Program-made: the position numbers and the translations under genes | Assembly (NCBI GenBank): GCA_002256435.1 | Contig: NKJC01000003.1 | Location: 62,001-126,000, forward strand | Origin: Chitinophagaceae bacterium BSSC1 | GTDB lineage: Bacteria; Bacteroidota; Bacteroidia; Chitinophagales; Chitinophagaceae | Direction of reading: 5' to 3' | Length of the DNA: 64,000 nucleotides | Shown: positions 16,353 to 26,453 of the stretch, one piece after another | How positions within the stretch are numbered: the stretch's first letter is position 1 | How the letters are laid out: each line of letters opens with the position of its first letter | Notes under the pieces: model-generated | What the model saw: the letters and a program-made list of their open reading frames with translations, nothing else | The model's database searches: none | Told to the model about the DNA's origin: nothing

Positions 16353-19300
16353 CTATTTTTTTATCCAAGCCACTAAGTCATTAGACACTGGCTTTTCAAA
16401 TTTTTCTAATGCTGCTCCTAATACTTGTATCTCTTTAAAAATGCTTCCATTTTTGGGGTCTATCCAAACCAACTGATAAATCTGATTGGGGTCTATTTGT
16501 GGAATAGTATGCTCCCCTTGATTGCAATAGATGACCCATTCCTTGTTTTGGTTGGAGAGTACATATTGCTTGCCATCTGCAGGCTTCATATTGGTAACTG
16601 CTTTTAGAAAATTGGCAGGTAGTTCTGGTAATACGGGTAAAGATCCTCCCGCCATGAGTACAGCCCATCCAAATTGATCAAAACTATCTGAACTATAAAT
16701 CACGGCCTTGGTTGGATAGTTTTGTCTGTAAGATTTAACTGCTTGATAGACTTGTTCAAAACTGGTTTTCTTGGGCTTGAGTAAACGAGCGTGTTGTCTA
16801 GGTGCTAGATTCTGCCCCCCCTGTGGCGCATAAACGCTACCATCGGCTTGCAAATGCCAATAGCGGATATCTATCAAATCAATCCATTGCGCTAGGGATG
16901 GGTTGGCCAAAATGCTGTCTTGTACGTCTTTGGTAACACTGAGTCCAATTAATTGCTTAATACCTTTTTCTTTTTCCCATGCTGCTACTGTTTCAATCCA
17001 GAATTTGACAAAATGATAGGGACCTGTAAATTCTTCACCAGTTAATTGAATCACGGAATGATTGTCTTTAAAATTCTCCAAACACTGTCTAATATATTTT
17101 ACGTGCAGAGCCCTTCTAACTGGATTACTGATATCATAGAATTGCTCAGCCATAAAAATGCGCTTGTCTCCTGCATAAGGTACGGGTTCAGGAAATCCAG
17201 TTTGATTGATATTATTAGCCGTTCTCCAAGGAAAATCAGCATAATGCGCTCCAGCTTCAATGATATTGTGTTGAAAATAATTCTGGTGCACCAATAACAA
17301 CCCTTTTTCATCGGCTAGGTTGGCATAGGTTTTCAAACGTCCCCAATACCATGGGTTGTATTTGGTTAAATCATATTTACTCAACCCATCCCATGCAGTT
17401 TCTTTACCTGACCTAGCAAAGGGTAATTCATAAAATGGCGCCCATACTTCACCATCCATTCTGCGGATGCGTTCGTGATCATCCCTTCTTCTTTCATACC
17501 ATAAGGCATAATTCTGTTCCATGCCAATGATCCTATTTTTTAGCATAGAATCTGTGAGTACATCCAAGTCATCGGTTAAGCCCTTTCCTGTTCTTCCAGG
17601 AACCCATCTAGTAATTGCAGGTTGTGCATTCAATAAATCTTTTCCTTGAATGCCACCATTCCACCATGGCACACCCTGTCTTCTACCAATTTGCAATTGT
17701 TGATTTCTATTGATGACACCATTAGTAATAGTCAAAGTAGGAGCCAATACACGGGTAATCATGGGACTGAATCCAATTTGATCAATGCTTTTGATTCCCT
17801 TGGTACTGGTATTAAAATTGTTTTTGGATGCTGCTATCAATATCCATTCGTCTAATTGCATTTGCGGCTTACTGGCTTCTGCAGTTAATGCCATAGCAAC
17901 TGCAACTGAAGGGCTACTAGATGCTTCTGTTAGCGCCTTCATTAGCCTTGCCTGATCATCTACATTACTGTTCAAGCGTTGAGCCAGTTGCGCATAATAT
18001 AAACTTCTTGGGCTAATGCTATTATTGGATGCATCCCAATAACCATCACCAGCAAACTGACTCCAAGAACCAAATGCCCAGTTCTGTGCTGTTGGTGGTT
18101 TGTAACAATCAATCCTTGCAGCAGAACAATTCCAAAACATGGAATTAGCTGCAGCCCAACCAGCTCCTTGACCGTCTTGACCACGGTTTCCAAAACGTAA
18201 TGCATTTCCGTCAACATTTACAATATCAAATAAAACGCCTGATGCCCATGAGTCAATGGCACCGCTAAAATTATAAGGCATATTAGAATTGCATTGAACA
18301 AAAGCATTGGGTCCCGCAGCGCAAAAACCAGTTGCAAAATCATGGTAACCATTAATGGCAAAACAACGTTGAAACAAATTCTGTTGTCCTGCTGTGATAA
18401 AAGTATACCTGCGTTGTCCTCCAATTTCAGAAATAGGATCTTTTGAAATACAGTCTTCAACCGTAATACGTTTGGTGCTTTCTAGTAAGTTGACTGCAGA
18501 ACCTGCAAAATGCTGAAAGCTAATAGCTCTTACCCAAGCGTCTTCTACATTTTCCATGGTAATGGCCATCCAGCTATGCGCTTCATCCTTGGGATTGGAC
18601 AAATCGTATTCTGAATCCATCACCAAGTTTTCTATACCTACTTGATTAATCCTACTCTCCCATTGATAACCCATTACAAAGCCACCTCCATACTTACTAT
18701 CTATTGCAGTGGTGATAGGAGCGTCAAAGAATATTTTGTTTTGATTTATAGCTGTAATGGTTCTATCAAAATATAAATCCCTTTCACCCGGTTTCCAACC
18801 AAGTGTGGTAAGTCCTCCACCAAAATGCAGGGTACCCAAAGTTTCTAACCAATCCTGTGTACTTGGTCTATGAATGAAAATTTTATCGCCTACTTTATAA
18901 TTACTACCAGCTACAAGGGTTAATTGTTTAGCTCCAACAGGCACATAATTGTCTGCAACTGTAATGGGTTTTGATTGAATCTTATTTTCCTTACCATAAA
19001 CGCGAATCAGGGTTCTTCTATCCACACCTGTGGCCAATAATCTGGTACCTCCTTGGTCCATACCAACACCCCTTATTACAATTCCTGAACTTGTTATCTT
19101 GAGCTGACCAGCTATGGCATAAGTTCCTTTTTCTAATTGAATGGCTCCTCTAAAACCTTTATTATCCAATGGCTGGCGCGATAGATAATCAATGGCAGAT
19201 TGTATCCGAAATGTGGCATCGCCCTTGGCAATGGGCACATAGACCAACGCTGTTATTGATGGTATTTTCTTTTCTGAAGCCGCATAACCACAATAAGAAA

Positions 19301-19454
19301 AATCAGGAATTTGATTGCCCAATGAATCTGGTGCATATTGCAAAAAGCCGCCCGCAGCAACAGAAATGGGAGGCAGTGGTTTGGGCTTTTTTTGCGCCAT
19401 TACAGCAGTTCCCATTACCCAAAACAAAACAACAAAAAGAAATTTCCGATTCAA
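16353..19454 (-). CDS. Right-handed beta-helix (pectate-lyase-like) protein with C-terminal DUF6298-type TIM-barrel-like region
   Basis: This 1033-residue protein has a signal peptide (KFLFVVLFWVMGTAVMAQ). The start is a TTG. A TAA lies six codons upstream, and the next ATG (residue 14) falls inside the signal peptide. Residues about 60-480 form a parallel beta-helix with pectate-lyase-superfamily rungs (GVDRRTLIRVYG, EDAWVRAISFQHFAGSAVNL). Residues about 610-1030 resemble a glycosidase-like barrel (RIRRMDGEVWAPFYELPF, QLTGEEFTGPYHF) of the type I associate with DUF6298. No biochemical function is known to me. It is the first gene after the PL1 terminator and probably heads its own unit, promoted from 19455-19542. 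Confidence 0.68.
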   Translation of the reverse strand: MNRKFLFVVLFWVMGTAVMAQKKPKPLPPISVAAGGFLQYAPDSLGNQIPDFSYCGYAASEKKIPSITALVYVPIAKGDATFRIQSAIDYLSRQPLDNKGFRGAIQLEKGTYAIAGQLKITSSGIVIRGVGMDQGGTRLLATGVDRRTLIRVYGKENKIQSKPITVADNYVPVGAKQLTLVAGSNYKVGDKIFIHRPSTQDWLETLGTLHFGGGLTTLGWKPGERDLYFDRTITAINQNKIFFDAPITTAIDSKYGGGFVMGYQWESRINQVGIENLVMDSEYDLSNPKDEAHSWMAITMENVEDAWVRAISFQHFAGSAVNLLESTKRITVEDCISKDPISEIGGQRRYTFITAGQQNLFQRCFAINGYHDFATGFCAAGPNAFVQCNSNMPYNFSGAIDSWASGVLFDIVNVDGNALRFGNRGQDGQGAGWAAANSMFWNCSAARIDCYKPPTAQNWAFGSWSQFAGDGYWDASNNSISPRSLYYAQLAQRLNSNVDDQARLMKALTEASSSPSVAVAMALTAEASKPQMQLDEWILIAASKNNFNTSTKGIKSIDQIGFSPMITRVLAPTLTITNGVINRNQQLQIGRRQGVPWWNGGIQGKDLLNAQPAITRWVPGRTGKGLTDDLDVLTDSMLKNRIIGMEQNYALWYERRRDDHERIRRMDGEVWAPFYELPFARSGKETAWDGLSKYDLTKYNPWYWGRLKTYANLADEKGLLLVHQNYFQHNIIEAGAHYADFPWRTANNINQTGFPEPVPYAGDKRIFMAEQFYDISNPVRRALHVKYIRQCLENFKDNHSVIQLTGEEFTGPYHFVKFWIETVAAWEKEKGIKQLIGLSVTKDVQDSILANPSLAQWIDLIDIRYWHLQADGSVYAPQGGQNLAPRQHARLLKPKKTSFEQVYQAVKSYRQNYPTKAVIYSSDSFDQFGWAVLMAGGSLPVLPELPANFLKAVTNMKPADGKQYVLSNQNKEWVIYCNQGEHTIPQIDPNQIYQLVWIDPKNGSIFKEIQVLGAALEKFEKPVSNDLVAWIKK

Positions 19455-19542
19455 TGGACGGTATTTTGGTTAATACTTAATACTATACAAGTTAAAACCT
19501 TCTATTGGTTCCTTCAAAATTGCCTAGTTATATAAAATAAAA

Positions 19543-19577
19543 CTGGCTTTTGCAAAACTCCGATTTGCAAAAGCCAG
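19543..19577 (-). terminator. Rho-independent terminator after PL1
   Basis: On the minus strand a perfect 14-bp stem (arms CTGGCTTTTGCAAA and its complement) with a 7-base loop is followed by TTTTATTTTATA. It lies 28 bases after the PL1 stop codon and ends the DUF3826-SusC-SusD-PL1 unit. The stem is symmetrical, so it could also work in the other direction, but no plus-strand gene is near. Confidence 0.9.
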
Positions 19578-19604
19578 ATCTAGATTAAGCTAATCGGTAA
19601 GCAG

Positions 19605-21260
19605 TTATTTTTTAGCTGTTTGAGGCACTACTTTTTTCAGGTCTACAACGCTATTTAAAAAATGCTCAATATTGCTATAGCCATTTTTGGCAATTTTACC
19701 TGCATCTGAAGCGTCTTTAGGATTCAAACCATTGGCCGTTTCCCAAGTATCTGGAATACCATCATTATCTGAATCTTTATAGGGTGTTCCCGCATATACA
19801 GGATATCCACCAACTTGGTTAGGGTCGGTAATAATGCCAATTTTATAAGAATCAATGGGCAGTCTACGGTGTTTAAATTGAGTGGCTGGCAAGACTACAT
19901 TGGGGCTAAATTCAATCTTACCTGTTGCCACTTGCTTAACAATTCTTTGATCCACCGCATCCCTTACAGGTAAAGTTGCACCCGCATTTGCCAAAACAAA
20001 TTCCTTAGCATCTAGCGTAGGCAAAATAGTTATTTGTGGCATGGGCATGGCTTTGTCTACTTTCATGGCATCCTTGTACTTATTGGCATCTGGAAATTCT
20101 TCTACTTGAACACCACCATCCCAGTTATCCTTGGTTACACGTTCATTTCCTTCTACAATATTTCCATTTACATAAGCTCTTCCGTACACCAAATAGCCCA
20201 ATTTGCTTCTGCCAGATTCTGGCTTAAGAATTCTATGTGCAATAGGTTTGCTTTGATCTGGAGTGGCAGGACCAGGTTTGTAATAGTTGTTGATGATATT
20301 ATACATAGCGGTATAATCACCACCATCTGTAGAACGGTGTACCCAGTTGAACACAACATTGTTTGCAAAATTGAATATTCCATTCCAACCAATGGAAGGA
20401 TTTCTTCCTGCATTATCAGCCCAAATACTTCTTATAAATGCACAATTTTCTCCTCCCAATGTAGATCCAAATGAATGGTTATAAGTATCCAAACACTCTG
20501 AGAAAATACTGTTTTGAATAGTTACATTGGCAGTACCCAATTTGGCTTCTGCTTTTAAATTGGGGGTACTATCGTTATACATGTGACGATAGATGCTCAT
20601 GTTTTCATCTAATCCCCAACTAGCTGAAACGTGGTCAATCATAATATTACCAACCGGATTTCCTCCAATAGCATCATCCCTTCTACCTACATTGGTTTCC
20701 CCCCTGCGGAAACGCATGTATCGAATAATCACATCATGTGTATCAATCCAAACCGTTTCACCTGCAATACAAACCCCGTCACCTGGGGCTGTTTGACCTG
20801 CGATGGTAATATAAGGTGCCCGGATAATCAGAGGAGAATTTAAGCGGATAATACCAGCTACATTAAAGACAATAGTTCTTGCACCACCCTGTTCACAGGC
20901 CCAACGCAAACTACCTAGTCCATTATCATTCAAATTGGTTACAACAATTACTTTTCCACCTCTACCTCCAAAACTAAATTTGCCACCACCTTCTGCTCCA
21001 GGAAAAGCAGGCACATCTGCTTGAGGTAGGTCATAAGGCCTAGTAGCCCAAGGAATATAGGGCTTACCGTGCTTGGCCTCTTCTTTTACAATAGGATAAG
21101 CAAATGCCCATGCAGAATCTGAATGCAGTTTTGCAGCTTTTAAAAGTGAATCACTCCACTTTTGAACATCCGGTGGAATAGTTGGGTATTGCGCTGTTGC
21201 TTGATAGCTAATGCCAATGGCAAACAATATTGCAAATAATGCAATGTTCTTTAGTTTCAT
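19605..21260 (-). CDS. Pectate lyase, PL1-type, secreted
   Basis: The ATG at 21260 gives 551 residues; the codon before it is TTG and is unlikely to be used. A signal peptide ends at about ATAQYP. The beta-helix lyase starts with VPAFPGAEGGGKFSFGGRGGKV and VTNLNDNGLGSLRWACEQGG, which is typical of the Bacteroidota PL1 group. It continues with TIAGQTAPGDGVCI and IMIDHVSASWGLDE, in the Ca2+-site/catalytic region. Near the C-terminus, DSDNDGIPDTWE is a thrombospondin-3-like Ca2+-binding motif. It should cleave polygalacturonan by beta-elimination, producing the unsaturated ends used by the GH105 enzyme at 62070. It is the last gene of the SusCD unit. Confidence 0.9.
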   Translation of the reverse strand: MKLKNIALFAILFAIGISYQATAQYPTIPPDVQKWSDSLLKAAKLHSDSAWAFAYPIVKEEAKHGKPYIPWATRPYDLPQADVPAFPGAEGGGKFSFGGRGGKVIVVTNLNDNGLGSLRWACEQGGARTIVFNVAGIIRLNSPLIIRAPYITIAGQTAPGDGVCIAGETVWIDTHDVIIRYMRFRRGETNVGRRDDAIGGNPVGNIMIDHVSASWGLDENMSIYRHMYNDSTPNLKAEAKLGTANVTIQNSIFSECLDTYNHSFGSTLGGENCAFIRSIWADNAGRNPSIGWNGIFNFANNVVFNWVHRSTDGGDYTAMYNIINNYYKPGPATPDQSKPIAHRILKPESGRSKLGYLVYGRAYVNGNIVEGNERVTKDNWDGGVQVEEFPDANKYKDAMKVDKAMPMPQITILPTLDAKEFVLANAGATLPVRDAVDQRIVKQVATGKIEFSPNVVLPATQFKHRRLPIDSYKIGIITDPNQVGGYPVYAGTPYKDSDNDGIPDTWETANGLNPKDASDAGKIAKNGYSNIEHFLNSVVDLKKVVPQTAKK

Positions 21261-21326
21261 CAATTTGAAATTTAGTTAAAACAAATAATATTCGTTTTCG
21301 TTGGCCTAGCAAAGTTATCGTTAGAA

Positions 21327-21358
21327 TGAAAATGGGTGTTAAAAAACACCCATTTTCA
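21327..21358 (-). terminator. Strong hairpin between susD and PL1 (attenuator or partial terminator)
   Basis: A perfect 14-bp stem (arms TGAAAATGGGTGTT and its complement) with a 4-base loop begins 6 bases after the SusD stop. On the minus strand it is not followed by a clear U-run (ATTCTAACG), so full termination is doubtful. Such hairpins after susD may stabilise the SusCD message or reduce expression of downstream enzymes. Confidence 0.7.
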
Positions 21359-21363
21359 GTTAA

Positions 21364-23232
21364 TTATTGAAGCGGGTCAAAACTTCCACCCCAATCTTTA
21401 TTTTGAGCAAGATTAGGATTGTTGGTAATGGCCAATTGTGGAATTGGGAAGAAATAATATTTAGCCAAGAAATTGATAGGCGTTGCATCCAATTTGGTAG
21501 TAGCATTGGAAGCATCTTTATTATTATTTCTAATAGTTGTAAAGAAAGTAGTAGACATATTATCCAAGCTCTGACCATCGCGGAAAGATGCATTGGTTGG
21601 GTCTTTTAATTGAGCAGCAGTAGGAATACCGGCTCCAGTTTTCAAGACAATACGTAACCTATTTCTAGTCCATCCATTTAAGTCTGTGTTGCGTTTCCAA
21701 CGATACAAATCCCAGAAACGTTTTCCTTCATAAGCAAACTCAATCTTTCTTTCCTGCAAAATAGCATCAAACAATTGAGCCCTTGTCATACCCGCATTTA
21801 AACCGTATAAACTAGCTGTTCCAGCGTCTATTCCAGCCCTTTTTCTAACAGCTGTTATACCTGCATAGCTAGGATCAGTGGTTCCTAATTTATTAATTCC
21901 TGTAGCAGCTTCAGCCAAGTTCAATAAAACTTCAGCATACCTGATTTCCATCCAATCAGTACCACTAAATTGAGGATCGCCATTGGTATAAACACCCTCT
22001 TGTACTGCTTTTCTGCAATAGAAACCAGTATTACTAGCTGCTGTTTCTGTAGAAGCAGAAGCCGTTTCATAATAGGTCCAAATTTTCCTTGTGGCTACAC
22101 CATCCAAAGGCCAAACACATCCATTGTAAGCAATTGTTGCGTCAAAACGAGGATCCCTATTTTTATAATACAAACTATCATAATAAGGATAGGTAGTAGA
22201 AGTACCAGGAGCTTTACCATCTTTCATAGGATAAGAATTCACCAATTCCCAGGTAGGTAAGTTAGAACTGCTTCCTTGTAAATAAGAAGGCCTACAAGAT
22301 TTGTCCCAACCGTTGTTTTTCTTTACCTGATCCGTTGGAGAGTTGTTATACACAGTTACCATTACCGCTTCTGGGTTATTGGCTTCTGTAAACCACATGG
22401 TCTTGTAGTTGGCATTCAATGCAAATCCATTTGCATCCAAAATGGTTTTTGCTTGCAAATTAGCATCATAAGCGGCCTGCCATCTTTCTGGAAGATCGGT
22501 AGGGTTAAACATTGGGCTAGCCCAATACAGTAAAATTCTTCCCTTTAAAGCAGCTGCTGCACCACTGGTGATTCTACCCCAAGTAGCAGAAGAACTGGTG
22601 GTCCATTTACCTGGCAAATAAGCAATGGCAGAATCAAGATCCTTAGCCATTTGTGCAAAACAGGCAGAGGTTTTATCTCTAGGTAAAAGAGCAGCATCTC
22701 TTGCGGCTTGTCCAACCCCATCTAAAGTGGTTAAAACCAATGGAACTCCACCATAAATTCTTACCATATCCCAATAACGGAAAGCTCTGAAAAACAAAGC
22801 CTGAGCTTTGAATCTATCTTTGGTATACTGAGGTAATGTACTAGCATCTATATTTTCAATAAAGCTATTGAGTTGTCTAATCCTACCATAGTTATTTGAA
22901 GGCTGTGAGTTATTAGTGTTCAATGATGTACCAAAATCGGTAGGTTCATTGGTTCCTAAACTAACAATCCCTGTCATAAATACATTGGCTGCAGAATATC
23001 CCTCTTCACTCAATTGTGGTTGAGTACCACTTAACACACTACTACCAACCTGACCACCAAATGCAGGCAGGTTATTATCATAAATATTGTCCAAATTCAA
23101 CTGCACAATTGTTGAATCAGAATACAACAATTCTCCTGAAAGTGCAGAAAGATTCTGCTTGTCTAAGACTTTCTGACAACCGGCAAGTGCAATCATTCCG
23201 GCCACTGCTATATTTATATATCTAATTTTCAT
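21364..23232 (-). CDS. susD-like: SusD/RagB-family surface glycan-binding lipoprotein
   Basis: This 622-residue protein has a lipoprotein signal (AVAGMIALAGCQK). The helical SusD framework is clear. The central region FRAFRYWDMVRIYGGVPLVL is the classical SusD signature, and the C-terminus carries LLNLAEAA, ILQERKIEFAYEGKRFWDLYRWKR and YYFFPIPQLAI(T/N). It binds glycan at the outer surface and forms the lid of the SusC transporter encoded 11 bases upstream. A strong hairpin lies directly after its stop codon (21327-21358). It is the only SusD in the window. Confidence 0.97.
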   Translation of the reverse strand: MKIRYINIAVAGMIALAGCQKVLDKQNLSALSGELLYSDSTIVQLNLDNIYDNNLPAFGGQVGSSVLSGTQPQLSEEGYSAANVFMTGIVSLGTNEPTDFGTSLNTNNSQPSNNYGRIRQLNSFIENIDASTLPQYTKDRFKAQALFFRAFRYWDMVRIYGGVPLVLTTLDGVGQAARDAALLPRDKTSACFAQMAKDLDSAIAYLPGKWTTSSSATWGRITSGAAAALKGRILLYWASPMFNPTDLPERWQAAYDANLQAKTILDANGFALNANYKTMWFTEANNPEAVMVTVYNNSPTDQVKKNNGWDKSCRPSYLQGSSSNLPTWELVNSYPMKDGKAPGTSTTYPYYDSLYYKNRDPRFDATIAYNGCVWPLDGVATRKIWTYYETASASTETAASNTGFYCRKAVQEGVYTNGDPQFSGTDWMEIRYAEVLLNLAEAATGINKLGTTDPSYAGITAVRKRAGIDAGTASLYGLNAGMTRAQLFDAILQERKIEFAYEGKRFWDLYRWKRNTDLNGWTRNRLRIVLKTGAGIPTAAQLKDPTNASFRDGQSLDNMSTTFFTTIRNNNKDASNATTKLDATPINFLAKYYFFPIPQLAITNNPNLAQNKDWGGSFDPLQ

Positions 23233-23243
23233 TACGCAATCTT

Positions 23244-26200
23244 TTATAGGTTTAAGTTCAATCCAAATGTGTAGGTTCTCAACACAGGAAATACATCGTA
23301 AGAACCGTTGGTATTGTCTTTGTAATCAAATGGATTTAAGAAATTGAATGGATTAGTACCTACCAAGTAAACCCTAACATTATTCATACCCATTTTGCTT
23401 GCAACTTTTGATGGCAAGTTATAAGACAGGTTAAAGTTGGTTACTCTAAAAGAAGTAGAACTTCTCCACCAAAAATCTGTTGCTACATCATAAGAGAAAG
23501 CATAGAAAGGAGAAGGATATGCAGCGCCTGTATTGGTTGGTGTCCAATGGTCAGCCCAGAAAGCTGGTCTGTTCTGCCAGATATTATTACCTACTTTTCT
23601 TGCTGCAGATTCAACTGAACTTACACCTCCCCAAGAAAGACCCATAACCACATTTAAACTCAAACTCTTGTATGTAACACCCCAGTTGATACCCAATCCG
23701 TAGTGATTATTTTGTTTTTTATTCAAATAATCTTGGTCATCTGTGGTAATAGTACCATCAGGTGCAGTATATACACCATTGGCATCTTTTGGTCCACGGA
23801 TATCCTGATAATACAACATACCAGGTTTTGGTGCATTTCCAAAGATTTTGTAGTTCGGATACAACTTCAATAATTCATCAACGTCTGCTTGGGTTCTCAA
23901 CAATCCCATACTTTTATAACCCAAAAATCCTATGTCATCTGATTTTCCTTGACCATCCAAATAGGTACCAATATTACCTTTTGCCTGATCAATCACAATT
24001 TGTTTGTTATCAACCCAGTTAAAGTTGGCAGTTACATTATAGCCCCAGTCTTTGTTTATTTTTTCTCTCCAATTAGCTGAAGCTTCAAATCCAAAAGTAT
24101 TTGCTTTGGCAAAGTTTTCAGAAGGCAATGTTGCTCCAATTAACATTGATGGAGAAGAAGTTAAGTTAGACAACATGTTATACCTATAATCAATATACGC
24201 ATCAGTGCTAACAGACAATCTGCTTTGGAAAAACTTCATGTCAATACCAACATTATACTTATCAACATTGTCCCAATGTACGTCTCTATTTGCAATGGCT
24301 ACGTTGGTTACTGCAGCTAATCCCCTATCTGCATTACCTCCAAATACAGCAGCTTTACCAGTTTGAATGGCATAGCTAGTTAACCACTGATAAGATTTGG
24401 TTGCATCTAATCCTAAGAAACCTGCTGAAGCACGTAGTTTAAAGTAATTCACGGTTTTAGAAAGTCCTGCAAAGAATTTCTCTTCAGAAACAACCCAACC
24501 TGCAGAGAAAGAAGGGAAAACACCCCATCTGTTTTCTGGTGCAAAGTTTTGACTGGCATCGGCCCTCCAGTTAAATTCTAACAAGTATTTACCTGCATAA
24601 TTGTAGTTGATCCTACCAATATATGCCAAACGACCTGCTTCAGAAATGGGTTCATTAGAGATAACAGCCACTGTAGCAAAGTTCATATTGTCTAAACCTC
24701 CAGTGATTACACCATCAGTTTCAGCATTCACCCCATTGGTGAAACTTTCACTTTGCTCATAACCTACAAAAGCTGAAATTTCATGTTGGCCAAATTTCCT
24801 GTCATAACTCAATGTTGCATTCAACTGATATGAATTAGCAAATGTTGGACTCAACCTTACACGATCACCATTAGAGAAAGTGTAAGTAGCATTATAAGTA
24901 TTAGAAAGAATATGATTTTTTGCACCTGTAGTATTAAAATTATATACTTGGTATTTGGTACCATATTGTTTACCCCAACCATTAGCTACGTTTTTATTGT
25001 AGTTAACGCCAGCTTTCAGTCCTTTGATAAAGGTTGGCTCATAGCTTAATTGGCCTTGAAAGTTCAAAACAGAAGTATAGGTCTTGGTATAGTTATCCAA
25101 ATCGCGGACAGCAAAATAGTGGTAGTTATTAATATTACCATTAGTGCCTGCACCAGGAATTGCAATGGGCAAACCATTAATATAAGGAGGATTAAATTGT
25201 GCCTGCCCAATCAAGGTTTTCCAGTCATTATCCAAACTTTCATTACCCTGTTTGTTAAAAGTATTTTTTCTATCTCCTAATTCTCCACTAATAGCCAACC
25301 CAAGTTTTAAACCAGTGGCCAATTTAATATCAGTACTAGACCTAAAAGAATATCTCTTATATCCCAACCCATCAAAGTTGCTATTGTTTTCATTGTAAGA
25401 GATACCAGCAAAGAAAGTAGCTCTTTCAGATCCACCACTTACATTGATGGTATGACGCTGATTATGAGAACTATGAAAAGCCATTCCTAACCAGTCATAA
25501 TTGTTTTTTGAGAAATAGTCCAATTCATCAGGAGTATAATATGCCGCTAAAGCAGATGTAGCAGCAGTATCCCAAGCTTTTGATCCAGCATTATAACTAT
25601 TCAAATACAAAGCTTGCTGATATCCATTTAACATAGAAGGCATTCTAGGTGCATCAGATGTACCATAAGATCCATTGTAACTGATAACTGGAGCACCGCT
25701 CTTACCTCTTCTGGTTTTGATTACAATCACACCATTGGATCCAAGGATACCATAAATGGCTGCAGATGCATCTTTTAACACGGTAAGACTTTCAATCTCC
25801 GTTGCATCTAACAAATCAAAATCTGTTTTAGAACGGATGATATCGTCTATGACAAACAGCGGTTCTTTAGATCCACCATCTTTTGAATAATAAATAGGGT
25901 TACGAATGGTAATGGTGGCGCTTTCACCTGGTCTGGCAAAACCACCAGATACGTTTACACCAACAATTTGTCCTTTTAAAGCTTCTGAAAGGTTACCTAC
26001 GGGCAAATCTTCAACGGCTTTCATAGACATGGTTCCAACAGAACCAGTAAGGTGTGACCTTTTCTGAGTTCCATAACCCACAACTACAACATCATTTAGT
26101 TCATTGGCTACTTCAGATAAGGCAACTGAAACTGACTGACCACCCGAACCGGCCTTTTTTTCCCAAACGCTAAATCCAACGTGTGAAATTGAAATAATGG

Positions 26201-26420
26201 ATTCTGTAGAAGGTACTTTAATAGTGAACACCCCTTCTTCATTTGTCAAAACGCTCTGTGTACCATTTTTCACCTTTACGGTTACATTGGGAATTGGAGC
26301 TCCTGTTTTTTGATTGGTCACTTTCCCTGTGATCTTTTGTTCTTGCGCAAAGGCACTCAAAGTACCCATTGCAAAAACACAGACAAATAGGAAGTACCTA
26401 AGCAGCTGTTTAGTTTTCAT
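23244..26420 (-). CDS. susC-like: SusC/RagA-family TonB-dependent outer-membrane transporter
   Basis: I start at the ATG at 26420 (1058 residues, MKTKQLLRYFLFVCVFAMGT signal peptide). The ten-codon extension upstream begins with TTG and has no signal character. A carboxypeptidase-D-like beta-sandwich (about 28-105; GKVTNQKTGAPIPNVTVKVK) precedes the plug, which begins with NDVVVVGYGTQKRSHLTGSV. The remainder is a 22-strand-type barrel ending in the terminal TFGLNLNL. It imports oligosaccharides into the periplasm using TonB energy. There is no STN domain, so direct anti-sigma signalling is not expected. It is flanked by DUF3826 upstream and SusD downstream. Confidence 0.97.
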   Translation of the reverse strand: MKTKQLLRYFLFVCVFAMGTLSAFAQEQKITGKVTNQKTGAPIPNVTVKVKNGTQSVLTNEEGVFTIKVPSTESIISISHVGFSVWEKKAGSGGQSVSVALSEVANELNDVVVVGYGTQKRSHLTGSVGTMSMKAVEDLPVGNLSEALKGQIVGVNVSGGFARPGESATITIRNPIYYSKDGGSKEPLFVIDDIIRSKTDFDLLDATEIESLTVLKDASAAIYGILGSNGVIVIKTRRGKSGAPVISYNGSYGTSDAPRMPSMLNGYQQALYLNSYNAGSKAWDTAATSALAAYYTPDELDYFSKNNYDWLGMAFHSSHNQRHTINVSGGSERATFFAGISYNENNSNFDGLGYKRYSFRSSTDIKLATGLKLGLAISGELGDRKNTFNKQGNESLDNDWKTLIGQAQFNPPYINGLPIAIPGAGTNGNINNYHYFAVRDLDNYTKTYTSVLNFQGQLSYEPTFIKGLKAGVNYNKNVANGWGKQYGTKYQVYNFNTTGAKNHILSNTYNATYTFSNGDRVRLSPTFANSYQLNATLSYDRKFGQHEISAFVGYEQSESFTNGVNAETDGVITGGLDNMNFATVAVISNEPISEAGRLAYIGRINYNYAGKYLLEFNWRADASQNFAPENRWGVFPSFSAGWVVSEEKFFAGLSKTVNYFKLRASAGFLGLDATKSYQWLTSYAIQTGKAAVFGGNADRGLAAVTNVAIANRDVHWDNVDKYNVGIDMKFFQSRLSVSTDAYIDYRYNMLSNLTSSPSMLIGATLPSENFAKANTFGFEASANWREKINKDWGYNVTANFNWVDNKQIVIDQAKGNIGTYLDGQGKSDDIGFLGYKSMGLLRTQADVDELLKLYPNYKIFGNAPKPGMLYYQDIRGPKDANGVYTAPDGTITTDDQDYLNKKQNNHYGLGINWGVTYKSLSLNVVMGLSWGGVSSVESAARKVGNNIWQNRPAFWADHWTPTNTGAAYPSPFYAFSYDVATDFWWRSSTSFRVTNFNLSYNLPSKVASKMGMNNVRVYLVGTNPFNFLNPFDYKDNTNGSYDVFPVLRTYTFGLNLNL

Positions 26421-26453
26421 ATAGCATGTTTGGTTTATAAAAATTTTCAATCG

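Noticed and set aside
20034..20474. 146-residue plus-strand open frame
   Set aside because: It lies opposite the PL1 catalytic region and has no recognisable protein features.
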